DNA of 46,501 nt from Kineococcus sp. TRM81007. Its GTDB lineage: Bacteria; Actinomycetota; Actinomycetes; Actinomycetales; Kineococcaceae. Made by a program: the position numbers and the translations under genes. Within the stretch, counting starts at the first letter, position 1. Each line of letters begins with the position of its first letter. The stretch is from assembly GCF_022669155.1 (NCBI RefSeq), contig NZ_JALBVB010000024.1, positions 1-46,501 on the forward strand, in the 5' to 3' direction. Positions 7,656 through 15,758 of this stretch are shown in pieces. Under the pieces are notes generated by a model. That model made no database searches. It was not told the origin of the DNA and worked only from the letters and a program-made list of their open reading frames with translations.

Positions 7656-9608
7656 ATGACCACCACCGCGCCCCCCACGCCCAGCACGGCCCCTGCCGCC
7701 GTCGCGCCCGCCGCCCCCACCGCGGACGCCGCGGTCGCGCTGCGCCCGGTGCCCTCGGGCGAGGCCCGCATCACCGGCGGTTTCTGGCACGAGCGCCAGG
7801 ACGCCAACCGCCGCCAGGCCATCCGCACCGGCTACGAGAAGCTCGAGACCGCCGGCAACCTGCAGAACCTGCGCATCGCGGCGGGCACCGCCACCGGCGA
7901 GGTGCGCGGGCCGATCTTCATGGACTCCGACGTCTACAAGTGGCTCGAGGCCGCCGGGTGGGAGTACGGCCGCGAACCCGACGAGGAGGTCCTCGGCTGG
8001 ATCCGCGAGATCACCGACGTCGTCGCCGCCGCCCAGGCCGAGGACGGCTACCTCGACTCCGTGCAGCAGGTCCGCGGGAACGGCGCGCGCTACGTCGACC
8101 TGCCGTGGAGCCACGAGCACTACTGCGCCGGGCACCTGTTCCAGGCCGCCGTGGCGATCCACCGCACCACCGGCGAGACCGGCCTGCTCGACGTCGCCGT
8201 CAAGCTCGCCGACCACCTCGTCGCCACCTTCGGGCCCGGGAGGACCGAGGAGGTCGACGGGCACCCGGTCGTCGAGATGGGCCTGGTGGAGCTGTACCGG
8301 GAGACCGGGAACCGCGCCTACCTCGACCTCGCGCAGTGGTTCGTCGACGCCCGCGGCCACGGCATCATCGAGCAGCACGGCAAGGAACCCACCTACTTCT
8401 CCGACCGCGTGCCGGTGCGCGAGGCGACCACCGTCGAGGGCCACTCGGTGCGCGCGGTGTACCTGACGGCCGGTGCCGCCGACGTCGCCGCCGAGACCGG
8501 CGACGCCGAGCTGCTCGCCGCGCTCACCCGGCAGTGGGAGGGCATGACCTCCACCAAGACGTACGTGACCGGCGGCATCGGTGCGCGCTGGGACTTCGAG
8601 CAGTTCGGCGACCACTACGAGCTCGGCCCGGACCGCGCCTACGCCGAGAGCTGCGCGGCCATCGGCAGCGTGCAGTGGTCCTGGCGGATGCTGCTGGCCA
8701 CCGGTGAGACCCGCTACGCCGACCTGGTCGAGCGCACCCTGTACAACGCGTTCCTGCCCGGCGTCTCGCTGGCCGGCACCGAGTACTTCTACGTCAACCC
8801 GCTGCAGATGCGCGCCGGCGCCCACACCGACGAGGAGCGCAGCGCCGCGCACGGCCGCCGCCCCTGGTTCGACTGCGCCTGCTGCCCGCCGAACATCATG
8901 CGGACCCTGTCCAGCCTGGACGCCTACCTGGCGACCACCTCCGGCGACGGTGTCCAGCTGCACCAGTTCGCCACCGGCACCGTGCACGCGGACGCCGCCG
9001 GCGGCGTGGAGCTGGCCGTCAGCACCGACTACCCCTGGGACGGCACCGTCCGCGTGGAGGTCCGCGGAGCCGGCGAGGGGGAGTGGGAGCTCGCGCTGCG
9101 CGTGCCCGGCTGGGCCGAGGGCGCCACCGCCACCGTCGCCGGCGAGGACGTCGTGGCCACGGCGGGGGAGTACCTGCGCGTGCGCCGCACCTGGGCCGCC
9201 GGGGACGTCGTCGAGCTCGTGCTGCCGATGGGCGTTCGCGTCGTCGAGGCCGACCCGCGCGTGGACGCCGTGCGCGGCGCCGTCGCCGTCGAGCGCGGCC
9301 CGCTCGTGTACTGCCTCGAGCAGCCGGACCTGCCCGCCGACCTCGTCGCCGACGACGTGCGGGTGCGCGTGGCGGAACTGCGCGGCGCCCGTGCCGAGCA
9401 CCGCCCCGACCTGCTGGGCGGGGTGTCCGTGCTGCAGCTGCCGGTGCACCGCGCGCTCGGCGCGGCCAGCGGGCCGCTGTACCGCCCGGCCGCCGACGAG
9501 GCGCCCGAGCAGGCCGCCCCCGAGACCGTCGAGGTCCCGGCGATCCCCTACTACGCCTGGGCCAACCGCGAGATCGGGCCCATGCGCGTCTGGCTGCCGC
9601 GGGCCTGA
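7656..9608 (+). CDS. Glycoside hydrolase family 127, beta-L-arabinofuranosidase
   Basis: The 650-residue protein is collinear with Bifidobacterium HypBA1 (about 660 residues), which removes terminal beta-L-arabinofuranose from plant glycoproteins and glycans using a zinc-bound cysteine nucleophile. The metal and catalytic residues can be placed: Glu315 (DFEQF) as likely acid/base, Glu331 and Cys333 in YAESCA, and C407-A-C409-C410 followed by PPN, with Cys409 the likely nucleophile. No signal peptide is seen, so it would act inside the cell on imported oligosaccharide, in keeping with the importer genes that follow. The alanine/proline-rich first 30 residues are probably disordered. First gene of its operon. 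Confidence 0.88.
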   Translation: MTTTAPPTPSTAPAAVAPAAPTADAAVALRPVPSGEARITGGFWHERQDANRRQAIRTGYEKLETAGNLQNLRIAAGTATGEVRGPIFMDSDVYKWLEAAGWEYGREPDEEVLGWIREITDVVAAAQAEDGYLDSVQQVRGNGARYVDLPWSHEHYCAGHLFQAAVAIHRTTGETGLLDVAVKLADHLVATFGPGRTEEVDGHPVVEMGLVELYRETGNRAYLDLAQWFVDARGHGIIEQHGKEPTYFSDRVPVREATTVEGHSVRAVYLTAGAADVAAETGDAELLAALTRQWEGMTSTKTYVTGGIGARWDFEQFGDHYELGPDRAYAESCAAIGSVQWSWRMLLATGETRYADLVERTLYNAFLPGVSLAGTEYFYVNPLQMRAGAHTDEERSAAHGRRPWFDCACCPPNIMRTLSSLDAYLATTSGDGVQLHQFATGTVHADAAGGVELAVSTDYPWDGTVRVEVRGAGEGEWELALRVPGWAEGATATVAGEDVVATAGEYLRVRRTWAAGDVVELVLPMGVRVVEADPRVDAVRGAVAVERGPLVYCLEQPDLPADLVADDVRVRVAELRGARAEHRPDLLGGVSVLQLPVHRALGAASGPLYRPAADEAPEQAAPETVEVPAIPYYAWANREIGPMRVWLPRA

Positions 9609-9654
9609 CCCGTCCGCACGAGATCCGACGAGGATCAGAGACCGGAGGAGAGCG

Positions 9655-10968
9655 ATGGTGCTTCCCCGCAGGAACGTCCTGGGCCTGGGAGGGCTGGCGG
9701 CGCTGAGCGCGCTGCTGCCCTCCTGCGCCTCCACCCTGCCCGAACCCGACGTCACCGCCGCCGGCTTCGGCGAGGACGCCACCGGGACCGTCCGGCTGTG
9801 GTGCCGGGCGGCGACCGTCGGCGGCGTCCGGCAGACCGTCGACGCCTTCAACGCCTCCCAGGACCGGGTACGGGTGGAGCTGACACCCGTCCTGGACGGG
9901 CAGTACGTCACGAAGCTCGCCACCGCGATCCGCGGCGGCAACGTCCCGGACATCGTCGACATCGACGACATCAACTCGATGCTGTTCATCTACCGGGACA
10001 CCTTCACGGACCTCACCCCCCTGGTGGAGCAGCTCGACTTCGCCGACCGGCTCAACCCCGGCCAGCTCGGGCTGGCCACCCGCGACGGGCGGCACTACGG
10101 CGTGCCCTACATCGCCGACAACTCCGCGCTCTTCTACAACACGGAGCTGCTGGAGCGGGCCGGGGTGGACGTCGAGACCGCCACCGCCGACCTGGACGGG
10201 ATGCTCACCGCGGCCCGCGCGGTGGGGGAGCTGGGCGACGGGACCTACGGCCTGTCCATCGACGGCAACGCCGCGGGCATCCTCGGGTTCGTCGTGCAGC
10301 CCCACGTGTGGGCCGCCGGCGAGCGCAACGTCGTCGGCGAGGTCGGCGACCAGCAGGGGAACATCGTCGGCAATGACGCCGTCCGGCGCACCTTCGAGTT
10401 CTACCGGACGCTGTGGGAGGAGGGCCTCATGCCGCAGGCCAACTTCTCCGGCGACGGCGCCCGCTGGGGCGCGGCCTTCACCGAGGGCACGGTGGCGCTG
10501 TTCCCGTCCAACTACGCCGTCGCGGTCCTGGGCGCCTCCCCGGAGATGCAGGCCAAGACGGGCGTGCAGCTGCTGCCCGGGCCGGACGGCGGCCGAGCGA
10601 CCTTCGCCGGCGGCGACAACCTGTGCATCCCGCGCGGGGCGTCCAACGCGTCGGGGGCGTGGCAGTTCGCCCGGTTCGCGCTGGACCTGCCGCAGCAGAC
10701 GAACCTTCCCGCGGGCGGTTTCATCCCGGTGCGCTCGGACGCGGCGACCGAGGAGTACCGCTCGACGTACCCGCTGGCGGTGCCCCCGCTGGAACAGATC
10801 GAGGAGGCGTACGCACCCGTGACCCTCGCCTACAACCTGCTGTTCAACCAGCAGGACTCCCCCTGGATCGCCGCCTTCCGGCAGGCCGTCTTCGACGGCG
10901 ACGTCGACGGTGCCCTGGTCACCGGCCAGGAGGGCTTCGACCGCATCCTCGAGCAGGCGCAGCTGTGA
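9655..10968 (+). CDS. Sugar ABC transporter substrate-binding lipoprotein
   Basis: A 437-residue family 1 extracellular solute-binding protein. The N-terminus has PRRNVLGLGG, a hydrophobic stretch and a lipobox ending at Cys24 (LLPSC); the twin arginine suggests Tat export. The mature part has the usual TVRLWCRA opening, VPDIVDIDDINSM and YGVPYIADNSALFYNTELLERAG. It would capture an oligosaccharide, probably the arabinofuranoside cleaved by the GH127 enzyme encoded 46 bases upstream. GGAGGAG precedes ATG 9655, and its stop overlaps the first permease by four bases. Confidence 0.87.
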   Translation: MVLPRRNVLGLGGLAALSALLPSCASTLPEPDVTAAGFGEDATGTVRLWCRAATVGGVRQTVDAFNASQDRVRVELTPVLDGQYVTKLATAIRGGNVPDIVDIDDINSMLFIYRDTFTDLTPLVEQLDFADRLNPGQLGLATRDGRHYGVPYIADNSALFYNTELLERAGVDVETATADLDGMLTAARAVGELGDGTYGLSIDGNAAGILGFVVQPHVWAAGERNVVGEVGDQQGNIVGNDAVRRTFEFYRTLWEEGLMPQANFSGDGARWGAAFTEGTVALFPSNYAVAVLGASPEMQAKTGVQLLPGPDGGRATFAGGDNLCIPRGASNASGAWQFARFALDLPQQTNLPAGGFIPVRSDAATEEYRSTYPLAVPPLEQIEEAYAPVTLAYNLLFNQQDSPWIAAFRQAVFDGDVDGALVTGQEGFDRILEQAQL

Positions 10969-11915
10969 GCGCCGTCGCGGACCGGGCCACGGCCACCCGG
11001 CCGGCCCGGGGCCGGAGAGCCGCCGCCGGCAGCAGCTCCCGGGGCAACTCCCTCACCCACCCGACGCGCACCGGCCTGCTGCTGGTGCTGCCGGCGCTGG
11101 CCTTCGTCGTCGTCTTCGTGCTCGTCCCGCTCGTCTTCGCGGTCTACATGTCGATGACGAACTGGCCGCTCATCGGCTCCTACGAGTTCACCGGCCTGCG
11201 CAACTACGTCGGCGTCGCGCAGGACCCGGTGTTCTGGAAGTCGGTCGGCTACACCCTGCTGTACACGGCGATCGTCACGCTCCCGATCCTCGTGGTCGGC
11301 TACGCGCTGGCCGTGGTGGTCCGCTCCAACCGGCGCGGGTCCACCTTCTTCCGCACGGTCTTCTTCCTGCCCTACGTCATCGGGCTGACCACGCTCAGCT
11401 TCCTCGTGGTGCTGGAGGCGCAGCCGAGCTCGGGTGCGGTGAACATCGTGCTGGAGCGGCTGGGCATCACCGACGGGACGACGGCCTGGCTGGCCGACGG
11501 CCCGCTGGCCACCGGCCTGATCTGCGTGATGATCATCTGGGCGGTGTCGGGGCTGACCATGGTGCTGCTCATGGGCGGCATGCAGGGCATCCCGCGCGAG
11601 GTGTACGAGTCCGCGGAGATGGACGGCGCGAGCTGGTGGCAGCGCGAGCGCAGCATCACCGCGCCCATGCTGCGGCGCACCATCGCCATGAGCCTGGTCA
11701 TCTCCGTCATCGGCTCGCTGCTGGCGTTCACCCAGTTCTACGTCCTCACCCGCGGCGGGCCGGGGACGGACACCCAGACCGTCGTCATGTACATCTACCA
11801 GCGCGGTTTCGTGCAGCTCCAGCTCGGCGCCGCCTCGGCCCTGTCGATCGTCCTGGTGCTCGTCATCGGCCTGGTCACCGCCGCCCAGTTCCGCCTGCTG
11901 CGCGAGAAGGAGTGA
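10965..11915 (+). CDS. Sugar ABC transporter permease (MalF-like)
   Basis: The 316-residue inner-membrane protein has six predicted helices after a basic N-terminal extension, and the permease EAA loop (ESAEMDGASWWQRERSITAPML) that docks an ABC ATPase. The phrase VLTRGGPGTDTQTVVMYIY is typical of the MalF/UgpA side of CUT1 importers. GTG 10965 overlaps the binding-protein stop by four bases (GTGA). It pairs with the next permease. No ATP-binding subunit is present in the operon. Confidence 0.9.
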   Translation: MSAVADRATATRPARGRRAAAGSSSRGNSLTHPTRTGLLLVLPALAFVVVFVLVPLVFAVYMSMTNWPLIGSYEFTGLRNYVGVAQDPVFWKSVGYTLLYTAIVTLPILVVGYALAVVVRSNRRGSTFFRTVFFLPYVIGLTTLSFLVVLEAQPSSGAVNIVLERLGITDGTTAWLADGPLATGLICVMIIWAVSGLTMVLLMGGMQGIPREVYESAEMDGASWWQRERSITAPMLRRTIAMSLVISVIGSLLAFTQFYVLTRGGPGTDTQTVVMYIYQRGFVQLQLGAASALSIVLVLVIGLVTAAQFRLLREKE

Positions 11916-11925
11916 GGGAGTCCCC

Positions 11926-12864
11926 GTGTCCACCACCGCGCCCACCACCGTCGCCACCGCACCCGCCACCGCTCCCCGGCGCCGCACCCGCACCCGCCCC
12001 TCGGGGGGTCCGGACCGCGCCCGGGCGGAGAGCCGCACCAAGATCACCCTCTACGTCCTCGGGGGGACCCTGGCGACGCTGGTCTTCCTCGTCCCGCTGG
12101 TGTGGTCCGTGCTGCGGTCCTTCCAGCCCAACGACGCCATCGTGTCGACCACCCCCACCTGGTCGCAGCTGACCGACTTCACGGGCGAGAACTTCCGCGC
12201 GCTGTTCAGCGGGAACGCCGACATCCTGCGCTCGGTCGGCAACAGCCTCGTCGTCTCCATCGCCACGGCGTTGCTGACGGCCTTCCTGGCCACCCTCGCC
12301 GGCTACGGGTTCGGGCGGTTCGGCTTCCGCGGCCGCAACCTCCTGTTCGGCCTGGTGGTCGTGACCATGATGGTCCCCTTCCAGGCGATCATCACGCCGC
12401 TGTACCTGCAGATGAACGCGATGGGACTGACCGACTCCCGGCTCGGCCTGGTGCTCTTCTACTCCACCGTGAACCTGCCGTTCGGCGTGTTCGTCATGCG
12501 CAACGCGTTCGAGTCGATCCCCGCGGAGATCGAGGACTCCGCCCACGTGGACGGCGCCGGGACGCTGCGCACGCTGACCTCCGTGCTGCGCCCCATGCTC
12601 GTGCCCGGCATCGCCACCAGCGCCCTGTACGCCTTCCTGGCGTCCTGGACGGAGTTCCTGGGGGCGCTGACCTTCCTCACCGACGACCGCAAGTACACCC
12701 TGCCGCTGTCGCTGGTGAACCTGCAGTCCGGTGCCTACGGCGCGGTGAACTTCGGCTACCTGGTGGCCGGCGCCGTCGTGGCGATGGTGCCGTGCGTGAT
12801 CCTCTACGTGGCCCTGCAGCGCTTCTACGTCGCCGGCCTCGCCTCCGGCGCCGTCAAGGGCTGA
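11926..12864 (+). CDS. Sugar ABC transporter permease (MalG-like)
   Basis: A 312-residue permease with six predicted membrane segments, the EAA loop EDSAHVDGAGTLRTLTSVLRPM and the MalG-type C-terminus ending GLASGAVKG. A GAGGGAG ribosome site lies just before GTG 11926, ten bases after the preceding stop. The first 35 residues are Thr/Ala/Arg-rich and probably cytoplasmic. Last gene of the GH127 operon; a long palindromic element lies 37 bases downstream. Both permeases need an ATPase from another locus, as with MsiK-type shared ATPases in Streptomyces. Confidence 0.9.
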   Translation: MSTTAPTTVATAPATAPRRRTRTRPSGGPDRARAESRTKITLYVLGGTLATLVFLVPLVWSVLRSFQPNDAIVSTTPTWSQLTDFTGENFRALFSGNADILRSVGNSLVVSIATALLTAFLATLAGYGFGRFGFRGRNLLFGLVVVTMMVPFQAIITPLYLQMNAMGLTDSRLGLVLFYSTVNLPFGVFVMRNAFESIPAEIEDSAHVDGAGTLRTLTSVLRPMLVPGIATSALYAFLASWTEFLGALTFLTDDRKYTLPLSLVNLQSGAYGAVNFGYLVAGAVVAMVPCVILYVALQRFYVAGLASGAVKG

Positions 12865-12900
12865 CCCCCGCCCCCTCCCGACGCCCCACCCCGTCCCTCC

Positions 12901-12954
12901 ACCCGCGGTGATCCTGCACGGTTGAACGCTCACCCGTGCAAGATCACCGCGGGT
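12901..12954. repeat. Palindromic repeat element, copy 1 (also likely terminator)
   Basis: A 13-base-pair outer stem (12901-12913 with 12942-12954), one mismatch, then a seven-pair inner stem (TGCACGG with CCGTGCA) and a 12-base loop. It lies 37 bases after the sugar permease stop. A second copy stands at 43630-43683; the inner 40 bases match at 32 positions without gaps while the outer stem differs in a pairing-preserving way. Confidence 0.75.
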
Positions 12955-13025
12955 TTCGTCGTGGGCGGGGCAACCTGGTGGGGGTGTGCGGCGTCTTGGA
13001 GGGCAGTCGTCGTGGAGGAGGGGCC

Positions 13026-13520
13026 GTGGAAGGGTCGTTCGAGGAGTTCGTCACCGCGGGCGGCGGTCGGCTCCTGCGGACCGCGCTGCTGCTCACCGGT
13101 GACCGCGCCGCCGCCGAGGACCTCGTGCAGGACGTCCTGGAGCGGGCGTACGTGCGGTGGCGCTCCATCGAGGACCCCAACGCCTACACCCGCACGGCGA
13201 TGACGCGCGCCGTCACCGACCGGTGGCGGCGGGTGGCGCGGCGACCGCGGGAGGTGGAGCTGCAGGGCTGGCACGGGCGCCCCGTTCCCGACGGCGCCGC
13301 GGACCGGGCCGTGCGCGCGGACGTGGTGGACCACCTGCGGAAGCTGCCGCCGCGGCAGCGCGCCGTCATCGTGCTGCGCTACTTCGAGGACTGGTCCGAG
13401 GAGCGCATCGCGGACGAGCTGGACATCTCGCGCGGGACCGTCAAGAGCCAGGCCTCCAAGGGCCTGGCCAGGCTGCGCGAGCTCATGGGTGTCGACGAGG
13501 AGGCGATGAGCCGGTGGTGA
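13026..13520 (+). CDS. SigE-family ECF-type RNA polymerase sigma factor
   Basis: The 164-residue protein has sigma region 2 (FEEFVTAGGGRLLRTALLLTGDRAAAEDLVQDVLERAYVRW) and region 4 (LRKLPPRQRAVIVLRYFEDWSEERIADELDISRGTVKSQASKGLARLREL), the layout of the actinobacterial SigE-type sigma-70 subfamily. It would direct RNA polymerase to a small regulon under an unknown signal. GGAGGAGG precedes GTG 13026. The next gene, a single-pass membrane protein, overlaps it by four bases and is the natural candidate for its regulator. An earlier in-frame GTG at 12936 falls inside the palindromic repeat and was rejected. Confidence 0.88.
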   Translation: MEGSFEEFVTAGGGRLLRTALLLTGDRAAAEDLVQDVLERAYVRWRSIEDPNAYTRTAMTRAVTDRWRRVARRPREVELQGWHGRPVPDGAADRAVRADVVDHLRKLPPRQRAVIVLRYFEDWSEERIADELDISRGTVKSQASKGLARLRELMGVDEEAMSRW

Positions 13521-14350
13521 ACGAGGTCGAGGAACGGCTGCGGCGCGAGATGGCGGCCGCGGTGCAGGACGTGGAGTCGCCGGCGTGGCTGCCGGCCGCG
13601 GCGCGCAAGGGGGGACGCCGGCGGGCGAACCGGCGCCGGGTGCTGCTGGCGGCGCCCGCCACGGCGGCGGCGGTGGGCGCCGTCGGCGTGGCCTCGTGGG
13701 GCGGGTGGTCCCGGCCGGGGGAGACCTCGGTGGTCTCCCCGGCGGCCCCGGGCGCGCCGGCGGCGCAGCCCGGCGGGCAGGAGGCCCGGCAGGAGGCGGC
13801 GCGCGCCGCGGTGGAGCAGGCCAGGGCCCTGGAGGCCTACTTCGCGGCCGGGTACGACTACGACGACGCCGTGGAGCTGGGCCGGTCGTGGAACGTGGAG
13901 CCCGGTGAGGCCAAGGTGAGCGCCGGAGCGGACCTGCTCGCGGGCCGCCCGGTCCCGCTGGAACCGACCGGCGAGCCGTACGTCGGCGCACCGGCGGACG
14001 AGGAGCTCGTGGCGTACTTCGGGGCCGGTTACGGCTACGCCGACGCCGTGGAGCTGGGGCGGCTGTGGAACGTCGAGCCCGCGGAGGCCAAGACGACCGC
14101 GGGAGCGCACCTGCTGGCCGGTGAGGAGCTGCCGTTCGAGCCCGTCGAGCAGCCCGCCGAGCAGCCCGTCGAGCAGCCGGCCGTGCCGGCGGACGACCGG
14201 GCTCCGCAGCGCGAGGCGTTCTTCGCGGCCGGGTACGACTACGACGACGCCGTGGAGCTGGGGGAGGCGTGGAACGTGGACGCCTGGGAGGCGAAGGCGC
14301 TGGCCGGGGAGCGCCTGCTGGCCGGTGGGACGCTGCCGGTGCAGCCCTGA
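13517..14350 (+). CDS. Single-pass membrane protein with three copies of a ~37-residue module; possible anti-sigma factor
   Basis: The 277-residue protein has a charged N-terminus of about 40 residues ending in basic residues, one hydrophobic segment (about 42-61), an Ala/Gly/Pro/Gln linker, then three copies of an acidic module beginning at residues 108, 167 and 235. Each reads roughly YFAAGYDYDDAVELG-xx-WNV-xxx-EAK, then AGxxLLAG. Copies 1 and 3 share 41 identical bases. The module looks like a C-terminal tail seen in other actinobacterial proteins, but I know no function for it. Overlap with the sigma gene and the membrane topology suggest sensing or anti-sigma activity; no recognisable anti-sigma zinc motif is present, so this is inference. 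Confidence 0.6.
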   Translation: MNEVEERLRREMAAAVQDVESPAWLPAAARKGGRRRANRRRVLLAAPATAAAVGAVGVASWGGWSRPGETSVVSPAAPGAPAAQPGGQEARQEAARAAVEQARALEAYFAAGYDYDDAVELGRSWNVEPGEAKVSAGADLLAGRPVPLEPTGEPYVGAPADEELVAYFGAGYGYADAVELGRLWNVEPAEAKTTAGAHLLAGEELPFEPVEQPAEQPVEQPAVPADDRAPQREAFFAAGYDYDDAVELGEAWNVDAWEAKALAGERLLAGGTLPVQP

Positions 14351-15426
14351 GCACCTCCGGCGGCGAGCCGGTCCTGCGCCGGCGCACCGGGGTGGAGGTG
14401 GAGCTGCTCGCACCGCGCGGGTCCAGCCGTCGGCACCTGGCCGACGAGCTGGCCCGCCGGTGCGGCGGCTCGGTGCGCCCGGTGTTCCACGCCGACAGCG
14501 AGACGTCGGCGACGGCGGGCGTCGAGCGGTTCTGGCACCTGACGCCGGGTTTCGAGGTCCTCGGCGCGGACGGCGCGGTCCTGTGCCGCCTGGTGGACGA
14601 CACCACGATCGTGCAGGACCTGGACCCCTCGGCCGCACCGCTGCCGGGCTGGTACCGGGTGCTCACCGACGACGCGCGCCTGCTGCGCCTGGTCGCCGCC
14701 CGCACCGATCCGGCAGAGGGGATCGGGTCGGTGCTGGGACCGGTGGCGGAGCTGTTCGGCACGCGGGTCGCCGCGGTGGGTGCGGTGTTCCGCGTGGACG
14801 ACGGTGCGGGGGCGAGCGTGGCGATGGCGGCGCCGCTGCCGGGGGAGCGTGAACGCCCCTGCGAGGTGATCACCCCTCCGCTGGAAGCGGACCACCTGGA
14901 CGCGCTGGAGGCGCTGCTGGCGCCGGCGCGGGAACTGGGTTTCACCGTGCCCGCCGAGGCGGCGGTGCACCTGCACCTGGACGCGGCGCCGTTCCGCGAC
15001 GTCGACGCCTTCCGGGGCGTGCTGCGGCTGTTCGGGCCGTGGGGGCCCGGGCTGCGGCTGCTGCTGGGCACCAACCCCGCCTGCCGGCGCCTGGGCCCGC
15101 TGCCGCCGGAGCTGGTGGCCCTGGCGGAGCGGGAGTGGACCGGCTGGGAGGAGCTGCGCGCCGCCGCGGCGGGCACGGGCGCCTCGAAGTTCCGCGACGT
15201 GAACCTCACCCACGTGCTCGGGGTGCGGCCGGGGCCGCCGACGCTGGAGGTGCGGGTCCTGCCGGGGTGCGCCGACGGCGGGGGGGTCGTGCGGCGGGCC
15301 GCGCTCGTCGAGGCGCTGCTGGACCGGTTCTGCTCCGGGGAGCCGCTGCCGGCGGCCCCCGGGGACGGTGCGGAGGCGGCCGCCGCGCTGCTGACCCTCG
15401 CCGGGCCCGTGCCGGCGCGGCGGTAG
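14347..15426 (+). CDS. Putative amidoligase (Amidoligase_2-like)
   Basis: The product (359 residues from this start) matches the Amidoligase_2 pattern: TGVEVELLAPRG near the N-terminus, CEVITPPL, AVHLHLDAAPF (the HVH-like motif), KFRDVNLTHVLG and TLEVRVLPG. Related proteins are predicted carboxylate-amine ligases of the glutamine-synthetase-like fold, thought to make amide or peptide bonds on small molecules or proteins. CTG 14347 would overlap the preceding stop by four bases (CTGA), like the GTGA junction one gene earlier, and gives a normal N-terminus. The alternative GTG 14269 would overlap the upstream gene by 82 bases. Substrate unknown; it is in one operon with the sigma factor and triple-repeat protein. 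Confidence 0.68.
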   Translation: MSTSGGEPVLRRRTGVEVELLAPRGSSRRHLADELARRCGGSVRPVFHADSETSATAGVERFWHLTPGFEVLGADGAVLCRLVDDTTIVQDLDPSAAPLPGWYRVLTDDARLLRLVAARTDPAEGIGSVLGPVAELFGTRVAAVGAVFRVDDGAGASVAMAAPLPGERERPCEVITPPLEADHLDALEALLAPARELGFTVPAEAAVHLHLDAAPFRDVDAFRGVLRLFGPWGPGLRLLLGTNPACRRLGPLPPELVALAEREWTGWEELRAAAAGTGASKFRDVNLTHVLGVRPGPPTLEVRVLPGCADGGGVVRRAALVEALLDRFCSGEPLPAAPGDGAEAAAALLTLAGPVPARR

Positions 15427-15465
15427 CGTCCCGGGCGACAACCGCCACCGCAGGAGGGGAACCCC

Positions 15466-15744
15466 GTGCCGTACTTCGTCGCCACCTACGCCTACACGCC
15501 CGACACCACCGCCCGCGACGAGGTGCGCCCCGTGCACCGCGAGTGGCTCGCCGGTCTGGGCGAGCGCCTGGTGCTGTCCGGGCCCACCGACGCCGACGGT
15601 GCCGTCCTCGTGTTCGAGGCGGCCGACGCGGCCGCCGTGGAGGCGCTGCTGGACGAGGACCCCTTCACCACCGGCGGGATCGTCGCCGAGCGCCGCGTCG
15701 TCGGCTGGGACCCCGTCCTGGGTCGCCTCGCCGGCTCCCTCTGA
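15466..15744 (+). CDS. YciI-like protein
   Basis: A 92-residue protein of the YciI/YCII dimeric alpha+beta barrel family: PVHREWLAGLGERLVLSGPT carries the conserved histidine, and DPFTTGGIVAERRVVGW is the typical ending. Members are usually enzymes or accessory domains of unknown substrate. AGGAGG precedes GTG 15466, 39 bases after the amidoligase stop, so it may be the last gene of the sigma-factor operon or stand alone. It is convergent with the ABC exporter genes. Confidence 0.75.
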   Translation: MPYFVATYAYTPDTTARDEVRPVHREWLAGLGERLVLSGPTDADGAVLVFEAADAAAVEALLDEDPFTTGGIVAERRVVGWDPVLGRLAGSL

Positions 15745-15758
15745 CCGAACGCCCGGCG

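Noticed and set aside
5357-7828. An 823-codon frame suggesting a fusion of the oxidoreductase to an upstream domain
   Set aside because: The upstream half is out of frame with the clear LacI gene and is Arg/Ala-rich nonsense; the oxidoreductase begins at GTG 6487 in a four-base overlap.
7497-9989. An 830-codon minus-strand frame across the GH127 gene
   Set aside because: It opposes a collinear GH127 match with all catalytic residues and has no family signature.
12936-13025. Upstream in-frame GTG for the sigma factor
   Set aside because: It lies inside the palindromic repeat and would add 30 residues not seen in the family; GTG 13026 has a good ribosome site.
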